Positions 5,803-13,118 of a stretch of DNA of 13,633 bases are shown here, piece by piece. Under the pieces are notes generated by a model that did no database searches, had not been told where the DNA came from, and saw only the letters and a program-made list of their open reading frames with translations. The stretch comes from Methanolacinia sp964465295 (GTDB lineage: Archaea; Halobacteriota; Methanomicrobia; Methanomicrobiales; Methanomicrobiaceae), in assembly GCA_964465295.1 (NCBI GenBank), contig CAYXKC010000037.1:1-13633 (forward strand), in the 5' to 3' direction. The position numbers and the translations under genes are program-made. The stretch's first letter is position 1; every line of letters begins with the position of its first letter.

Positions 5803-7031
5803 AGACCGTCGATGAGATCAATAAAAAGATACGTGAGGGAAAAGCGGCAGTCCTTACTGCAGAGGAGTTCAAGGCGAAATTACGCGAAGGGGAGAGGATC
5901 TCCGCTGATGAGGTTGACGTTGTAACATGCGGAACATGCGGGGTGATGTCAGGCACGATGGCGGTTCTCACTGTGCCTGTTGCAGACCCTGGTTCATTCC
6001 GGCGGGCGGAATCGGTTACACTCAACGGCGTCCCTGCATTCCCCGGACCATGTCCGAACGAGGGTCTCGGTCTAGTGGACCTTGTGGTATACGGAACATC
6101 GCATGCATCCCGGTCCTACGGGGGAGGAAACCTCTTCAGGGATCTTGTTGATGAAAAGGAGATCGAGGTCGTCGCAGAGGCGGAGGGGAAAATCTTTGAG
6201 GCCACAGTATACGGGGATGAGCTTCCCTTTGCAAGAATGATGACCTCAAGGAGCGCCTTTAAAAACTACTCGGCATTCTCAAACTCGGGAAGCGACCCTG
6301 TCAGGACAATATTTTCGGCGGTCCCTCTTAAAGGAGATCTTTCCCAGGCGACTGTCAGCGGCTGCGGGGAGATTAACCCGCTTCAAAACGACCCCGCGAT
6401 GCGGTTTCTAAAGACCGGTGCAGGAATTCTCCTCAACGGTGCAGAGGGAATCGTCCTCGGGACGGGAACAAGGAGCAGCCCTGAAAAACCCAACCTCTCG
6501 GTATCCGCAGATATGACCGGGATGATGCCGGAGTTCATGGGCGGCTTTCTGACATCGGCCGGGCCCGAATGCGTAACGTCGATCGGGGCTGCGATCCCGG
6601 TTATCGACGAAGAATCGATCAGGAATCTTTCTGTTTTGGACGAGGACATACCACTTCCGGTTGTCGATGTCTTCGACAGGAAGACACTCGGGGTATCGGA
6701 TTACGGGCATATCTGGCAGGGTACCGGCCGCCGAATTGCTGTAAACCCGATGAACTGCCTCTTCTGCGGCGAATGCCCTGCACTTCTCCACTGCCCCGCG
6801 AATGCAATCATGCCTGGCGGGGGTGTCATCACTTCAAGGTGCCGGAACTGCGGCAACTGCCTTAAAAACTGCCCGGGCGAGGTCTACTCGATGGATATGG
6901 GATCGATATCGATTAATGACAAGGAGATCCCGGTGGTTCTCCGCCAGTCCGATAGGGAGAGAGCCGGGATGATCTGCACTGAACTGAAACGGCGGATAGA
7001 GGATGGCGGATTCTTCATAGGAGGTGACTGA
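5796..7031 (+). CDS. methanogenesis marker protein 16: DUF39 (COG1900) domain plus ferredoxin domain
   Basis: The 411-aa protein has an N-terminal DUF39 domain (about 1-310) and a C-terminal two-cluster ferredoxin domain (about 315-375). This architecture matches 'methanogenesis marker 16 metalloprotein'. Conserved-looking cysteines in DUF39 are C45 and C48 (TCGTCG), C86 (GPCPNEG), C190 (SGCGEINP) and C259. The ferredoxin has C321, C324, C327, C333-P and C349, C352, C355, C359-P. The first motif has five residues before its last Cys instead of three. COG1900 members such as MA1821 of Methanosarcina acetivorans, with a ferredoxin-containing partner MA1822, are linked to making homocysteine from aspartate semialdehyde. 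Next to cysteate synthase and ComDE, the analogous reaction is sulfoacetaldehyde to coenzyme M. That role is inference but chemically well matched. It overlaps both neighbours by 7-8 bp. Confidence 0.88.
   Translation: MVKTVDEINKKIREGKAAVLTAEEFKAKLREGERISADEVDVVTCGTCGVMSGTMAVLTVPVADPGSFRRAESVTLNGVPAFPGPCPNEGLGLVDLVVYGTSHASRSYGGGNLFRDLVDEKEIEVVAEAEGKIFEATVYGDELPFARMMTSRSAFKNYSAFSNSGSDPVRTIFSAVPLKGDLSQATVSGCGEINPLQNDPAMRFLKTGAGILLNGAEGIVLGTGTRSSPEKPNLSVSADMTGMMPEFMGGFLTSAGPECVTSIGAAIPVIDEESIRNLSVLDEDIPLPVVDVFDRKTLGVSDYGHIWQGTGRRIAVNPMNCLFCGECPALLHCPANAIMPGGGVITSRCRNCGNCLKNCPGEVYSMDMGSISINDKEIPVVLRQSDRERAGMICTELKRRIEDGGFFIGGD
7020..7027 (+). promoter_or_regulatory. perfect Shine-Dalgarno overlapping the cysteate synthase start
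   Basis: GGAGGTGA is a full match to the archaeal anti-Shine-Dalgarno sequence, and it contains the GTG (7024-7026) that is the only standard in-frame start. A TAG at 7018-7020 closes the frame upstream and no ATG, GTG or TTG follows before the zinc-ribbon Cys codons. The site cannot act in the usual way for a codon inside itself, so the start is unresolved. Confidence 0.5.
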
Positions 7032-8307
7032 TACGGGAGATTATACACTAAAATGCCCGGTATGCGGACGGGAGATCGAAGACATCTACACGAACACTTG
7101 CCCTTTGGGCTGTAATGGCCTCCTCTACGCCGACTATACTGCAAAAAAACTCACCGTCAGGGACCTGCCGGGAATCTTCAGGTACCACGACTGGCTCCCG
7201 GTCAAAGGGTGGACTGAGACGGACGCATGCCCTGTTACCTATAAAAGTGAAGGCCTTTCCGGTCACCTGGGGCTCCCGGATCTATATATCGCATTCAACG
7301 GCTACTGGCCCGAGAAAGGTGCACTGATTAAGACATGCTCTTTCAAGGAGTTGGAGGCGGTCCCGACGATGGTGAGAATCTCCGAGAGGCTGAAAAACGG
7401 GATACTCCAGGTGTCGTCTGCAGGAAATACAGGGCGGGCGTTCGCCCAGAGTTCGGCGGAGACAGGGGTTCCGGTGATAATGACAGTTCCAGAGAATTCT
7501 GCAGAAAGCATCTGGACTACGAAAGAATGCGACTCCGTCTTTCTCGTTACAACCGGTGGCGATTATTCGGATGCGATTGCACTCGGGAATGAACTTTGTA
7601 AAATCCCGGGTGTAATTGCCGAAGGCGGTGCAAAAAATCCTGCAAGAAGGGACGGGATGGGAACCGTGATGCTCGACGGAACGATGAGGGTAGGCAGGCT
7701 GCCGGACTGGTACTTCCAGGCTGTCGGAAGCGGGACAGGCGGAATCGCCGCATGGGAGATGGCAGAGAGGCTGATTGCAGACGGTCGTTTCGGTGACCGC
7801 CTCCCGCGTTTGTATCTCTCGCAGAACGAACCGTTCACGCCTATGGTAAACGCATGGAATGAAAAGAGAAGGGAGATCATACCGGCAGAGGATATGCCGG
7901 GCGGAAAGGAGGATGCAATGGATACATATGCGACAGTCCTTACAAACAGGAACCCTCCCTATTCAGTTTCAGGCGGCCTCTTCGACGCACTCTCCGCGAC
8001 CTCGGGGATAATGGCAGGGGTTAAGACCGCTGATGCAAAGGAGGCCGGGAAACTCTTTTCAGAGATCGAGGGGATCGATTTGGACCCGGCGGCAGAGGTC
8101 TGCGTCGCATCGCTCATCGATGCAGTTGAGTCGGGAGTCTGCGGAAAGGAAGATTGTATCCTGCTCAACATTACCGGCGGAGGATATAAAAGGGCAGCGG
8201 AGGATTTTGACAGGATCAGGGTAAAACCATCTGCCGCCGTCTCGTCACCGGAGGAATCCGGAAGCCTGGAGGAGCAGATAAAGGAGTGGATGAAGAACTA
8301 TGCCTGA
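7024..8307 (+). CDS. cysteate synthase (PLP-dependent, threonine synthase-like)
   Basis: Cysteate synthase (EC 2.5.1.76) makes L-cysteate from O-phospho-L-serine and sulfite. It is the entry to coenzyme M synthesis in Methanosarcinales and Methanomicrobiales. The 427-aa protein has an N-terminal zinc-ribbon-like CPVCG...CPLGC (C11, C14, C26, C30). The PLP lysine is K108 in CSFKELEA, SAGNTGRA (132-139) contacts substrate or cofactor, and the glycine loop GSGTGG is at 235-240. These place it in the threonine synthase superfamily, and the CSFKELEA form together with the neighbours points to cysteate rather than threonine synthase. It overlaps marker 16 by 8 bp and comDE by 8 bp. The GTG start is the only standard choice and is unusual (see the Shine-Dalgarno entry). 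Confidence 0.9.
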   Translation: MTDTGDYTLKCPVCGREIEDIYTNTCPLGCNGLLYADYTAKKLTVRDLPGIFRYHDWLPVKGWTETDACPVTYKSEGLSGHLGLPDLYIAFNGYWPEKGALIKTCSFKELEAVPTMVRISERLKNGILQVSSAGNTGRAFAQSSAETGVPVIMTVPENSAESIWTTKECDSVFLVTTGGDYSDAIALGNELCKIPGVIAEGGAKNPARRDGMGTVMLDGTMRVGRLPDWYFQAVGSGTGGIAAWEMAERLIADGRFGDRLPRLYLSQNEPFTPMVNAWNEKRREIIPAEDMPGGKEDAMDTYATVLTNRNPPYSVSGGLFDALSATSGIMAGVKTADAKEAGKLFSEIEGIDLDPAAEVCVASLIDAVESGVCGKEDCILLNITGGGYKRAAEDFDRIRVKPSAAVSSPEESGSLEEQIKEWMKNYA

Positions 8308-9436
8308 AGAGATGATTGATTCGATACTGAAGGAGGAAGGTATTGAATTCGTCGTATCCCTCCCTTGCGACCGGACAAAGGATCTCTGCACTCTGCTCGA
8401 GAAGGACTTTCATTATGTGAATATAAACCGCGAGGAGGACGGAGTCGGGGTTTGCGCCGGCCTCGCCCTTGCCGGGCGGAAATCCATCCTCCAGATGCAG
8501 AGTTCGGGACTCGGCAATTCGCTAAATGCATTGTTGTCGCTGACGCATCTATACAGACTCCCTCTCCCCATAATTGCAAGCTGGAGAGGGGTGTACAACG
8601 AAAAGATTGCTGCACAGGTTCCGTTCAACTCTAAAATTCCGGGGATTCTCGATGCAGTAAAAATTCCATATACGATCATCGAAAGCAGCAGAGACCTTGA
8701 AAAGTTAAAGGATGCATTAAGGCTTTCTTTTGAAAATTGCGGGATACACGTAATCCTCATCCTCCCGAAATTGTGGGAGGAGAAAGAAGCCGTCTGCGAG
8801 GAAAACCCGTTTCCACCCCGGAAAAGGGAGATCGATCTCGCTTACAGCCGCAGCTTTCCCGAGCCTGTCTTAAACCGTGCACAGGCGATCTCGGTCATCG
8901 CAAAAGAGCTCAGCGATGAACTGGTCGTGGTAAACATCGGCGTCCCATGCAAGGAGATGCACGCAGCCCGCGACCGGCCTGAAAACTTCTACATGCTCGG
9001 AAGCTATACCCAGGCAACACCCATCGGCCTCGGTCTTGCCATCGGGCAGGATAAGGATGTTATCGTACTCGACGGCGACGGGAGCCTTCTCGGGACCGCG
9101 ATTCTTCCTGTAGTTGCAGCGGAGAATCCTGAAAACCTGACCGTTATCGCTCTTGACAACGGCGCTTTCGGGAGCACGGGAATGCAGCAGACGCACTCCT
9201 GGACTACATGCGACCTCGAACTTATCGCAAAAGGGGCGGGAATCGGGAACACCCTCAAGGCCGCGAGCGCCGGTGAACTCAGGGAAGGCTTTCTTAATCG
9301 CGGAAAGGGACCATCATTCATTCACGCGAACATCCGGCCGGGAAATACAGATGCCCCCAACCTTGACATGACTCCTGAAGAGATAAGGGAGAGATTTATG
9401 GCAAAGGCCGGGGCTGCCCGTGGGGTTGCCCCATAG
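8300..9436 (+). CDS. comDE: sulfopyruvate decarboxylase, fused alpha and beta subunits (ComDE)
   Basis: This thiamine diphosphate enzyme (EC 4.1.1.79) converts sulfopyruvate to sulfoacetaldehyde in coenzyme M synthesis. Residues about 1-165 correspond to ComD, including the cofactor-activating acidic cluster REEDG (44-48). Residues about 190-378 correspond to ComE, with the thiamine-diphosphate/Mg motif GDGS (259-262) through N287 in LDNGAFG. Some methanogens encode two separate subunits; here they form one chain of 378 aa, joined by a charged linker (about 166-190). The ATG at 8300 overlaps the cysteate synthase stop region by 8 bp, which suggests coupled translation. It is the last gene of the operon, and G/C-rich tracts able to form hairpins lie across its stop codon. 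Confidence 0.93.
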   Translation: MPEEMIDSILKEEGIEFVVSLPCDRTKDLCTLLEKDFHYVNINREEDGVGVCAGLALAGRKSILQMQSSGLGNSLNALLSLTHLYRLPLPIIASWRGVYNEKIAAQVPFNSKIPGILDAVKIPYTIIESSRDLEKLKDALRLSFENCGIHVILILPKLWEEKEAVCEENPFPPRKREIDLAYSRSFPEPVLNRAQAISVIAKELSDELVVVNIGVPCKEMHAARDRPENFYMLGSYTQATPIGLGLAIGQDKDVIVLDGDGSLLGTAILPVVAAENPENLTVIALDNGAFGSTGMQQTHSWTTCDLELIAKGAGIGNTLKAASAGELREGFLNRGKGPSFIHANIRPGNTDAPNLDMTPEEIRERFMAKAGAARGVAP

Positions 9437-9440
9437 GGGC
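9422..9440 (+). terminator. alternating G/C hairpins across the comDE stop
   Basis: GGGG (9422-9425), CCCC (9429-9432) and GGGG (9436-9439) are separated by 3-nt loops, so two mutually exclusive hairpins are possible. The second, GCCCC-ATA-GGGGC (9428-9440), contains the TAG stop at 9434-9436. No strong T-tract follows, so a classical intrinsic terminator is not shown. It could pause transcription, stabilise the 3' end or be chance in a GC-rich tail. Confidence 0.35.
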
Positions 9441-9527
9441 TTATACCCTGCCAATAGCAAAAATTGCCCCGGTTAATCAAAGAGGAATACAGGCAAAAAG
9501 AAATATTATCACCATTTTAAAAACCTC

Positions 9528-9535
9528 TTTATACA
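9528..9535 (+). promoter_or_regulatory. TATA box of the DUF2238-like membrane gene
   Basis: TTTATACA is centred about 25 bp upstream of the ATG at 9556, with an A-rich BRE-like AAAAACC just before it. No Shine-Dalgarno follows. The arrangement fits a leaderless archaeal promoter and marks the start of a transcript separate from the coenzyme M operon. Confidence 0.6.
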
Positions 9536-9555
9536 ATCGCCCGAAATTCTGATTC

Positions 9556-10161
9556 ATGAAAAAAGAGCACGGGATGTATCTTGCATTTATTTTCCAGGCA
9601 CTGATTGCCTTAAACATAATTCACGCCTTTGTTATCGGGCAGTACCAGCTGATGTTCACAGGACTTCTGATGTTTATCCTGACACTGGTGCCATATATCG
9701 TTGCAAAGAAGATGAACGTCACTTTTCCGTGGTTTGTCTATCTCCTAATCGCAATGGCGCTGTGGTTCCATACGGCCGGATATATCCAGGGATATTATAC
9801 TACATTCTACCCTTACTACGACAAGATTGCACACCTTGTATCAGGAACGACCGTAGCTCTTCTCGGCTTCCTCGGTGTAATCTTCCTCGACAAATACTGG
9901 AAGATGAACCTCACGACACCATTCATCATCGGTTTTACAATAATCTTCGGCATGGCGCTTGCAGGTTTCTGGGAGATCTACGAATTCCTGATAGATACGT
10001 TCTTCGGCGGGTCCATGGCCGGCCTGATGCAGCACGGGCTTACCGATACGATGCTCGATATGATCTTTGTCCTGGCGGGATCGGTCATCGTATCGGTTAT
10101 GGCGGTCTTTTACTTTAAGACGCACTTAAAAGAGGACATTACAGGATCGATTGAAGGATAG
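9556..10161 (+). CDS. six-helix membrane protein, YjdF/DUF2238-like
   Basis: This 201-aa protein has about six hydrophobic helices (roughly 7-28, 30-50, 58-78, 90-111, 121-140 and 164-187) and a polar tail. Polar residues at helix ends resemble the YjdF/DUF2238 family: D89 and H93 in YDKIAHLVSG, E140, E143 and D147 in FWEIYEFLID, and H160, D164 and D168 in HGLTDTMLDM. The function of that family is unknown to me; the acidic and His residues could bind a metal or conduct ions, which is speculation. It has its own leaderless-type promoter and converges on the flavoprotein gene with 7 bp between stops. The ATG is fixed by the TATA spacing. Family assignment comes from motif memory only. Confidence 0.7.
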   Translation: MKKEHGMYLAFIFQALIALNIIHAFVIGQYQLMFTGLLMFILTLVPYIVAKKMNVTFPWFVYLLIAMALWFHTAGYIQGYYTTFYPYYDKIAHLVSGTTVALLGFLGVIFLDKYWKMNLTTPFIIGFTIIFGMALAGFWEIYEFLIDTFFGGSMAGLMQHGLTDTMLDMIFVLAGSVIVSVMAVFYFKTHLKEDITGSIEG

Positions 10162-10168
10162 AATAAAA

Positions 10169-10744
10169 TCACCTGTGGATCTTTTTCAGGATCCACGCCA
10201 TATTTATCCCGAGAGTCTGCATGGTCTGCATCCCCTCGACATCGTCTTCCACATCGCCCGGTTCAAGGCCAAGTCCGACGTTCCAGTACGACGAACCCAC
10301 AGTTATCATATTGCTGATGCCGAAGAAGTGGTTTATCGTATCATAGGCATGAATGCCCCCGGCTCTTCTTACTGCAACCACCGCCGCCCCGACCTTCCTT
10401 GAGAACATCCCGCCGTTTACCATTCCGACAAAACCCGCACGATCGATCAACGCCTTCACCTCGGTTGAAACGTCGGCAAAATACGTAGGTGAGCCTATGA
10501 TTATCCCGTCCGCCTCCGCCATCTTCCGGATGCAGGTGTTGATTAAGTCGTCTTCGAAAACACATTTTCGGTCCTGGTTGTCGAGACATTTCATACAGGC
10601 TGTGCAACCCCTCACCTTTCTGCCACCGATGTGGATCATCTCAGTTTCAATACCTTCCCGTTCAAGCTCTGAAAGGACCTTCAGGAGAAGCAGCCCTGTG
10701 TTTCCTTCCTTTCTCGGGCTTCCGTTGAATGCAACGACTTTCAT
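10169..10744 (-). CDS. iron-sulfur flavoprotein (Isf-type, NADPH-dependent FMN reductase fold)
   Basis: This 191-aa cytosolic flavoprotein begins with the flavodoxin-like FMN phosphate loop GSPRKEGNTG (8-17) and has a second flavin-contact segment, SPTYFADVS (85-93). Between them is a compact cysteine motif, C47-x2-C50-x2-C53-x7-C61. This is the signature of the 4Fe-4S cluster in Isf proteins of methanogens and other anaerobes. Methanosarcina Isf accepts electrons from ferredoxin, and related proteins reduce O2 or peroxide, so an oxidative-stress role is plausible. The ATG at 10744 is preceded by a TATA-like box at 10781-10788 on the minus strand. It is divergent from phosphoglycerate kinase and convergent with the membrane protein. 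Confidence 0.88.
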   Translation of the reverse strand: MKVVAFNGSPRKEGNTGLLLLKVLSELEREGIETEMIHIGGRKVRGCTACMKCLDNQDRKCVFEDDLINTCIRKMAEADGIIIGSPTYFADVSTEVKALIDRAGFVGMVNGGMFSRKVGAAVVAVRRAGGIHAYDTINHFFGISNMITVGSSYWNVGLGLEPGDVEDDVEGMQTMQTLGINMAWILKKIHR

Positions 10745-10780
10745 ATCCTATAACCCTGATGTTGATAATGTCATTGTATG

Positions 10781-10788
10781 TATTATAA
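10781..10788 (-). promoter_or_regulatory. candidate TATA box of the iron-sulfur flavoprotein gene
   Basis: On the minus strand this reads TTATAATA, centred about 40 bp upstream of the ATG at 10744. The predicted leader is about 14 nt and contains only a weak TAGGAT ribosome-binding sequence. Confidence 0.4.
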
Positions 10789-10894
10789 CTGACTCCGGAT
10801 ATTTCACCAGGGGCACCTGCACCCTCACAAAGAAATCAATATTTCCCCCCCGATCAAATAGTATGTCAATGTACTCCGGGCTGGTGGAAGAAAG

Positions 10895-12086
10895 ATGAAG
10901 ATCGGAAGGCTTGAGGACCTTGGATCACTGAAAGGGACCGCCCTTCTGCGCGTAGATTTTAATTCCCCGATTGACCCTTCGTCCAACCTGATCCTTGACG
11001 ACAAGCGTTTCCGCGAGCATGTACCTACAGTAAGAGCGCTTGAGGATTCAAAATGCGTAATTGTCACTCACCAGAGCAGGCCTATGAAGAAGGACTTCAC
11101 GAACCTTTCAGCACATGCAGAAAGGCTTGAGAGGCNNNNNNNNNNNNNNNNNNNNNNNNNNNNNNNNNNNNNNNNNNNNNNNNNNNNNNNNNNNNNNNNN
11201 NNNNNNNNNNNNNNNNNNATTCAGCTCGGAAGAAGTCCTGACAATGGGCGGAGAAGATGCAGTGAAGACGCATCTTGTAAAGGGCCTGTCGGAAATGGCG
11301 GACTATTACGTCTTCGACGCCTTCGGAACGGCGCACAGGTCCCAGCCAACCATCGTCGGCCTGCCGAGAGTGATGAGATCGGTCGCCGGGCTTCTTATGG
11401 AAAAAGAGGTCGCGGCGCTGTCAAAGGTTCTAACCGATGCACCGGGGCCGGTGACTTTTGTCCTTGGCGGAACAAAGGTCGACGACTCCCTCGCGGTTGC
11501 AAAAAATGCCCTTGAGGCAGGAATCGCGGACAACGTCATATTCACCGGCGTGGTTGCAAACGTTGTCTATCTTGCCGCGGGAAAGAATATCGGAAAACCG
11601 TCCACAGGACTTGTTCACTCCCTCGGTTACGACAGTGAGATAGATAAAGCATCAGAACTGCTCAAAAAATTCGAAGAGAAGATCGTAACCCCCGATTATG
11701 TCGCCGTCAAAGAGGACGGGGAGAGGGTAGAATACCCGGTTGACAGCATCCCTGAGGATATGGGGATAATGGATCTCGGAATCGAGTCTCTTGTAGAGCT
11801 CACAGGGATTATATCTTCATCCGGAACTGTCGTTCTTAACGGTCCTGCGGGAGTTTTTGAGGATGAACTCTTCTCCGCCGGAACATTTGAACTGATCAGG
11901 GCGTCGGCCAAAGCCGACTTTTCAGTCGTAGGGGGAGGTCATACGGCGGCTGTTATCGAGAAGATGGGTGTGGATGACAAATTCAGCCATATCTCCACCG
12001 GCGGAGGGGCGTGCATCGAGTTCCTCACCGGAAAGAAGCTCCCTGCAGTAGAGGCACTTGAATATTCAAAAGAAAAATTCTGGTAA
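10895..12086 (+). CDS. pgk: phosphoglycerate kinase, archaeal type, interrupted by an assembly gap
   Basis: Phosphoglycerate kinase (EC 2.7.2.3) interconverts 3-phosphoglycerate and 1,3-bisphosphoglycerate, in methanogens mostly for gluconeogenesis. Visible motifs are LLRVDFNSP, a TDHxGRP-like VTHQSRP, FDAFGTAHR (substrate side), LGGTKVDDS, NGPAGVFE, and the C-terminal GGGHTAAVIEKMG and STGGGACIEFL of the nucleotide side. The run of 83 N splits it into an 80-codon N part (10895-11135) and a C part read in another frame (from 11220). The family would place about 36 residues, ending in LLENxR, in the gap, so I read it as one intact gene with a wrongly sized gap. GGTGGA at 10883-10888 supports the ATG. 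It converges on the transporter gene with 15 bp between stops. Confidence 0.92.
11136..11218. other. assembly gap (83 N)
   Basis: Unknown bases lie inside the phosphoglycerate kinase gene. For the reading frame to continue, the true length must be 1 mod 3. Family comparison suggests about 106-109 bases rather than 83. Confidence 0.97.
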
Positions 12087-12098
12087 TTTCTTTTCTCT
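12087..12098 (+). terminator. T-rich tract after phosphoglycerate kinase
   Basis: TTTCTTTTCTCT follows the TAA stop directly and lies between convergent genes. Pyrimidine-rich, T-tract termination is typical of archaea. No hairpin is needed or seen. Confidence 0.45.
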
Positions 12099-12101
12099 CA
12101 T

Positions 12102-13010
12102 CTACTCTGTCATCTTTTCATGAGCCGCCGTGATTTCTTCAGGGCTGCCGCCATTCCTGAAGTTCTTCCATCCCCACCAACCGGCAAGGATCCCGGTCAT
12201 CAGGGTCTGGAGGAATATGTATAGAATTATTACCGAAATGACCCCGTTAATATCGGAAAAACTCCCCACTCCAATAAGGAACGCAACACCCGCATTCCGG
12301 ATTGCGGTGCTGACCGACATCGACCTCCTTGTATCCTCCCTAAAACCGCCGAAGAGATAGCCTGCCGCAAGGGATATTATAACCAGGATGGCTATCGCAA
12401 GAACCCCGGCAGGGCCGATTATTCCATCCATTGAAGTTTTTGAGTCGCTGAATATTCTTATGCCAAGAGCAAGAAGGATTACGCATGCAGCGGAGATATT
12501 CGAGAGCCAGAATACGGGCGCGGATATCCGGGCCGTCAGCCGGGGCTTCTTCGCCCTTAGAAACATACCGAAGAAGAGAGGAATAACCTGGATAATTGCA
12601 AGTGTCCGGATTACAGGCCATATCTCGATTCCGCCTGCACCAGGCACAATAAGTACGATTGTCAGGGGTGCGGATATGATCGCAACCATGCAGAGAAGAA
12701 ACATAAGACCTATGGAATGACCGACATCTCCACCTGCAAACTCGGTAATTCTCGGGCCGTATGAAGCACCCGGAGAGCATGCCATTATTAAAAATCCATA
12801 GAATGCAGCGCCTTCAAGGCCGAAGAATATTGCAAGCCCGAGACCTGCAAGAGGTATTGCGATAAGATTCAGCACTACCGAGTTTACAAGAACTCCCGGC
12901 TTTTTAAACGGTTCAATTATCTCTTTTATCCCAAGGCCCAGCCCTATTGAAAACATCGACGAGATTATGAAGAAATAGATCCCGGAAATCAGCAGCATTA
13001 AGGGAGTCAC
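12102..13010 (-). CDS. bile acid:sodium symporter (BASS/SBF) family transporter
   Basis: This 302-aa membrane protein has about 9-10 hydrophobic helices and BASS landmarks. These are SIGLGLGIKE near the N terminus, the unwound-helix region ACSPGASYGPRITEFAGGDV (77-96, SPGAS at 79-83) and the second core motif STAIRNAGVAF (234-244). Known members carry organic anions such as bile acids, pyruvate or pantoate, usually with Na+. Here the family's E-x-x-x-Q-N sodium-site pattern reads S234-T-A-I-R238-N239, so the usual Glu and Gln are missing and coupling may differ. Substrate is unknown. The GTG start at 13010 is chosen because an AT-rich box at 13031-13040 lies 25-26 bp upstream; ATG at 12998 (Met5) is the alternative. 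Confidence 0.85.
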   Translation of the reverse strand: MTPLMLLISGIYFFIISSMFSIGLGLGIKEIIEPFKKPGVLVNSVVLNLIAIPLAGLGLAIFFGLEGAAFYGFLIMACSPGASYGPRITEFAGGDVGHSIGLMFLLCMVAIISAPLTIVLIVPGAGGIEIWPVIRTLAIIQVIPLFFGMFLRAKKPRLTARISAPVFWLSNISAACVILLALGIRIFSDSKTSMDGIIGPAGVLAIAILVIISLAAGYLFGGFREDTRRSMSVSTAIRNAGVAFLIGVGSFSDINGVISVIILYIFLQTLMTGILAGWWGWKNFRNGGSPEEITAAHEKMTE

Positions 13011-13030
13011 AATAGTAGATGAGAGAGAAA

Positions 13031-13040
13031 TTACTTAAAT
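13031..13040 (-). promoter_or_regulatory. candidate TATA box of the BASS transporter gene
   Basis: The minus strand reads ATTTAAGTAA, centred 25-26 bp before the GTG at 13010. This agrees with a leaderless transcript starting at that codon. The same AT-rich segment could also contribute to the divergent methyltransferase promoter. Confidence 0.4.
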
Positions 13041-13118
13041 TCTGCTGTTTTCACGCCTATGCTCCGGGTAACTCCAGCCGACCGCAAATTAAAAACAGAA
13101 CCGGAGATAAAACATTAT

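Noticed and set aside
7024..8307. Threonine synthase as the identity of the PLP enzyme
   Set aside because: The superfamily is shared, but the CSFKELEA form of the PLP-lysine motif and the tight overlap with comDE and marker 16 favour cysteate synthase.
9441..9555. Small gene or RNA gene between comDE and the membrane protein gene
   Set aside because: The stretch is short, AT-rich toward its end and explained by a terminator region plus the TATA box at 9528-9535. No RNA fold or open frame with a ribosome-binding site was seen.
10895..11515. Phosphoglycerate kinase as a true frameshifted pseudogene, or as two genes
   Set aside because: The frame change coincides exactly with the N run and both flanks keep intact family motifs, so a mis-sized gap explains it.
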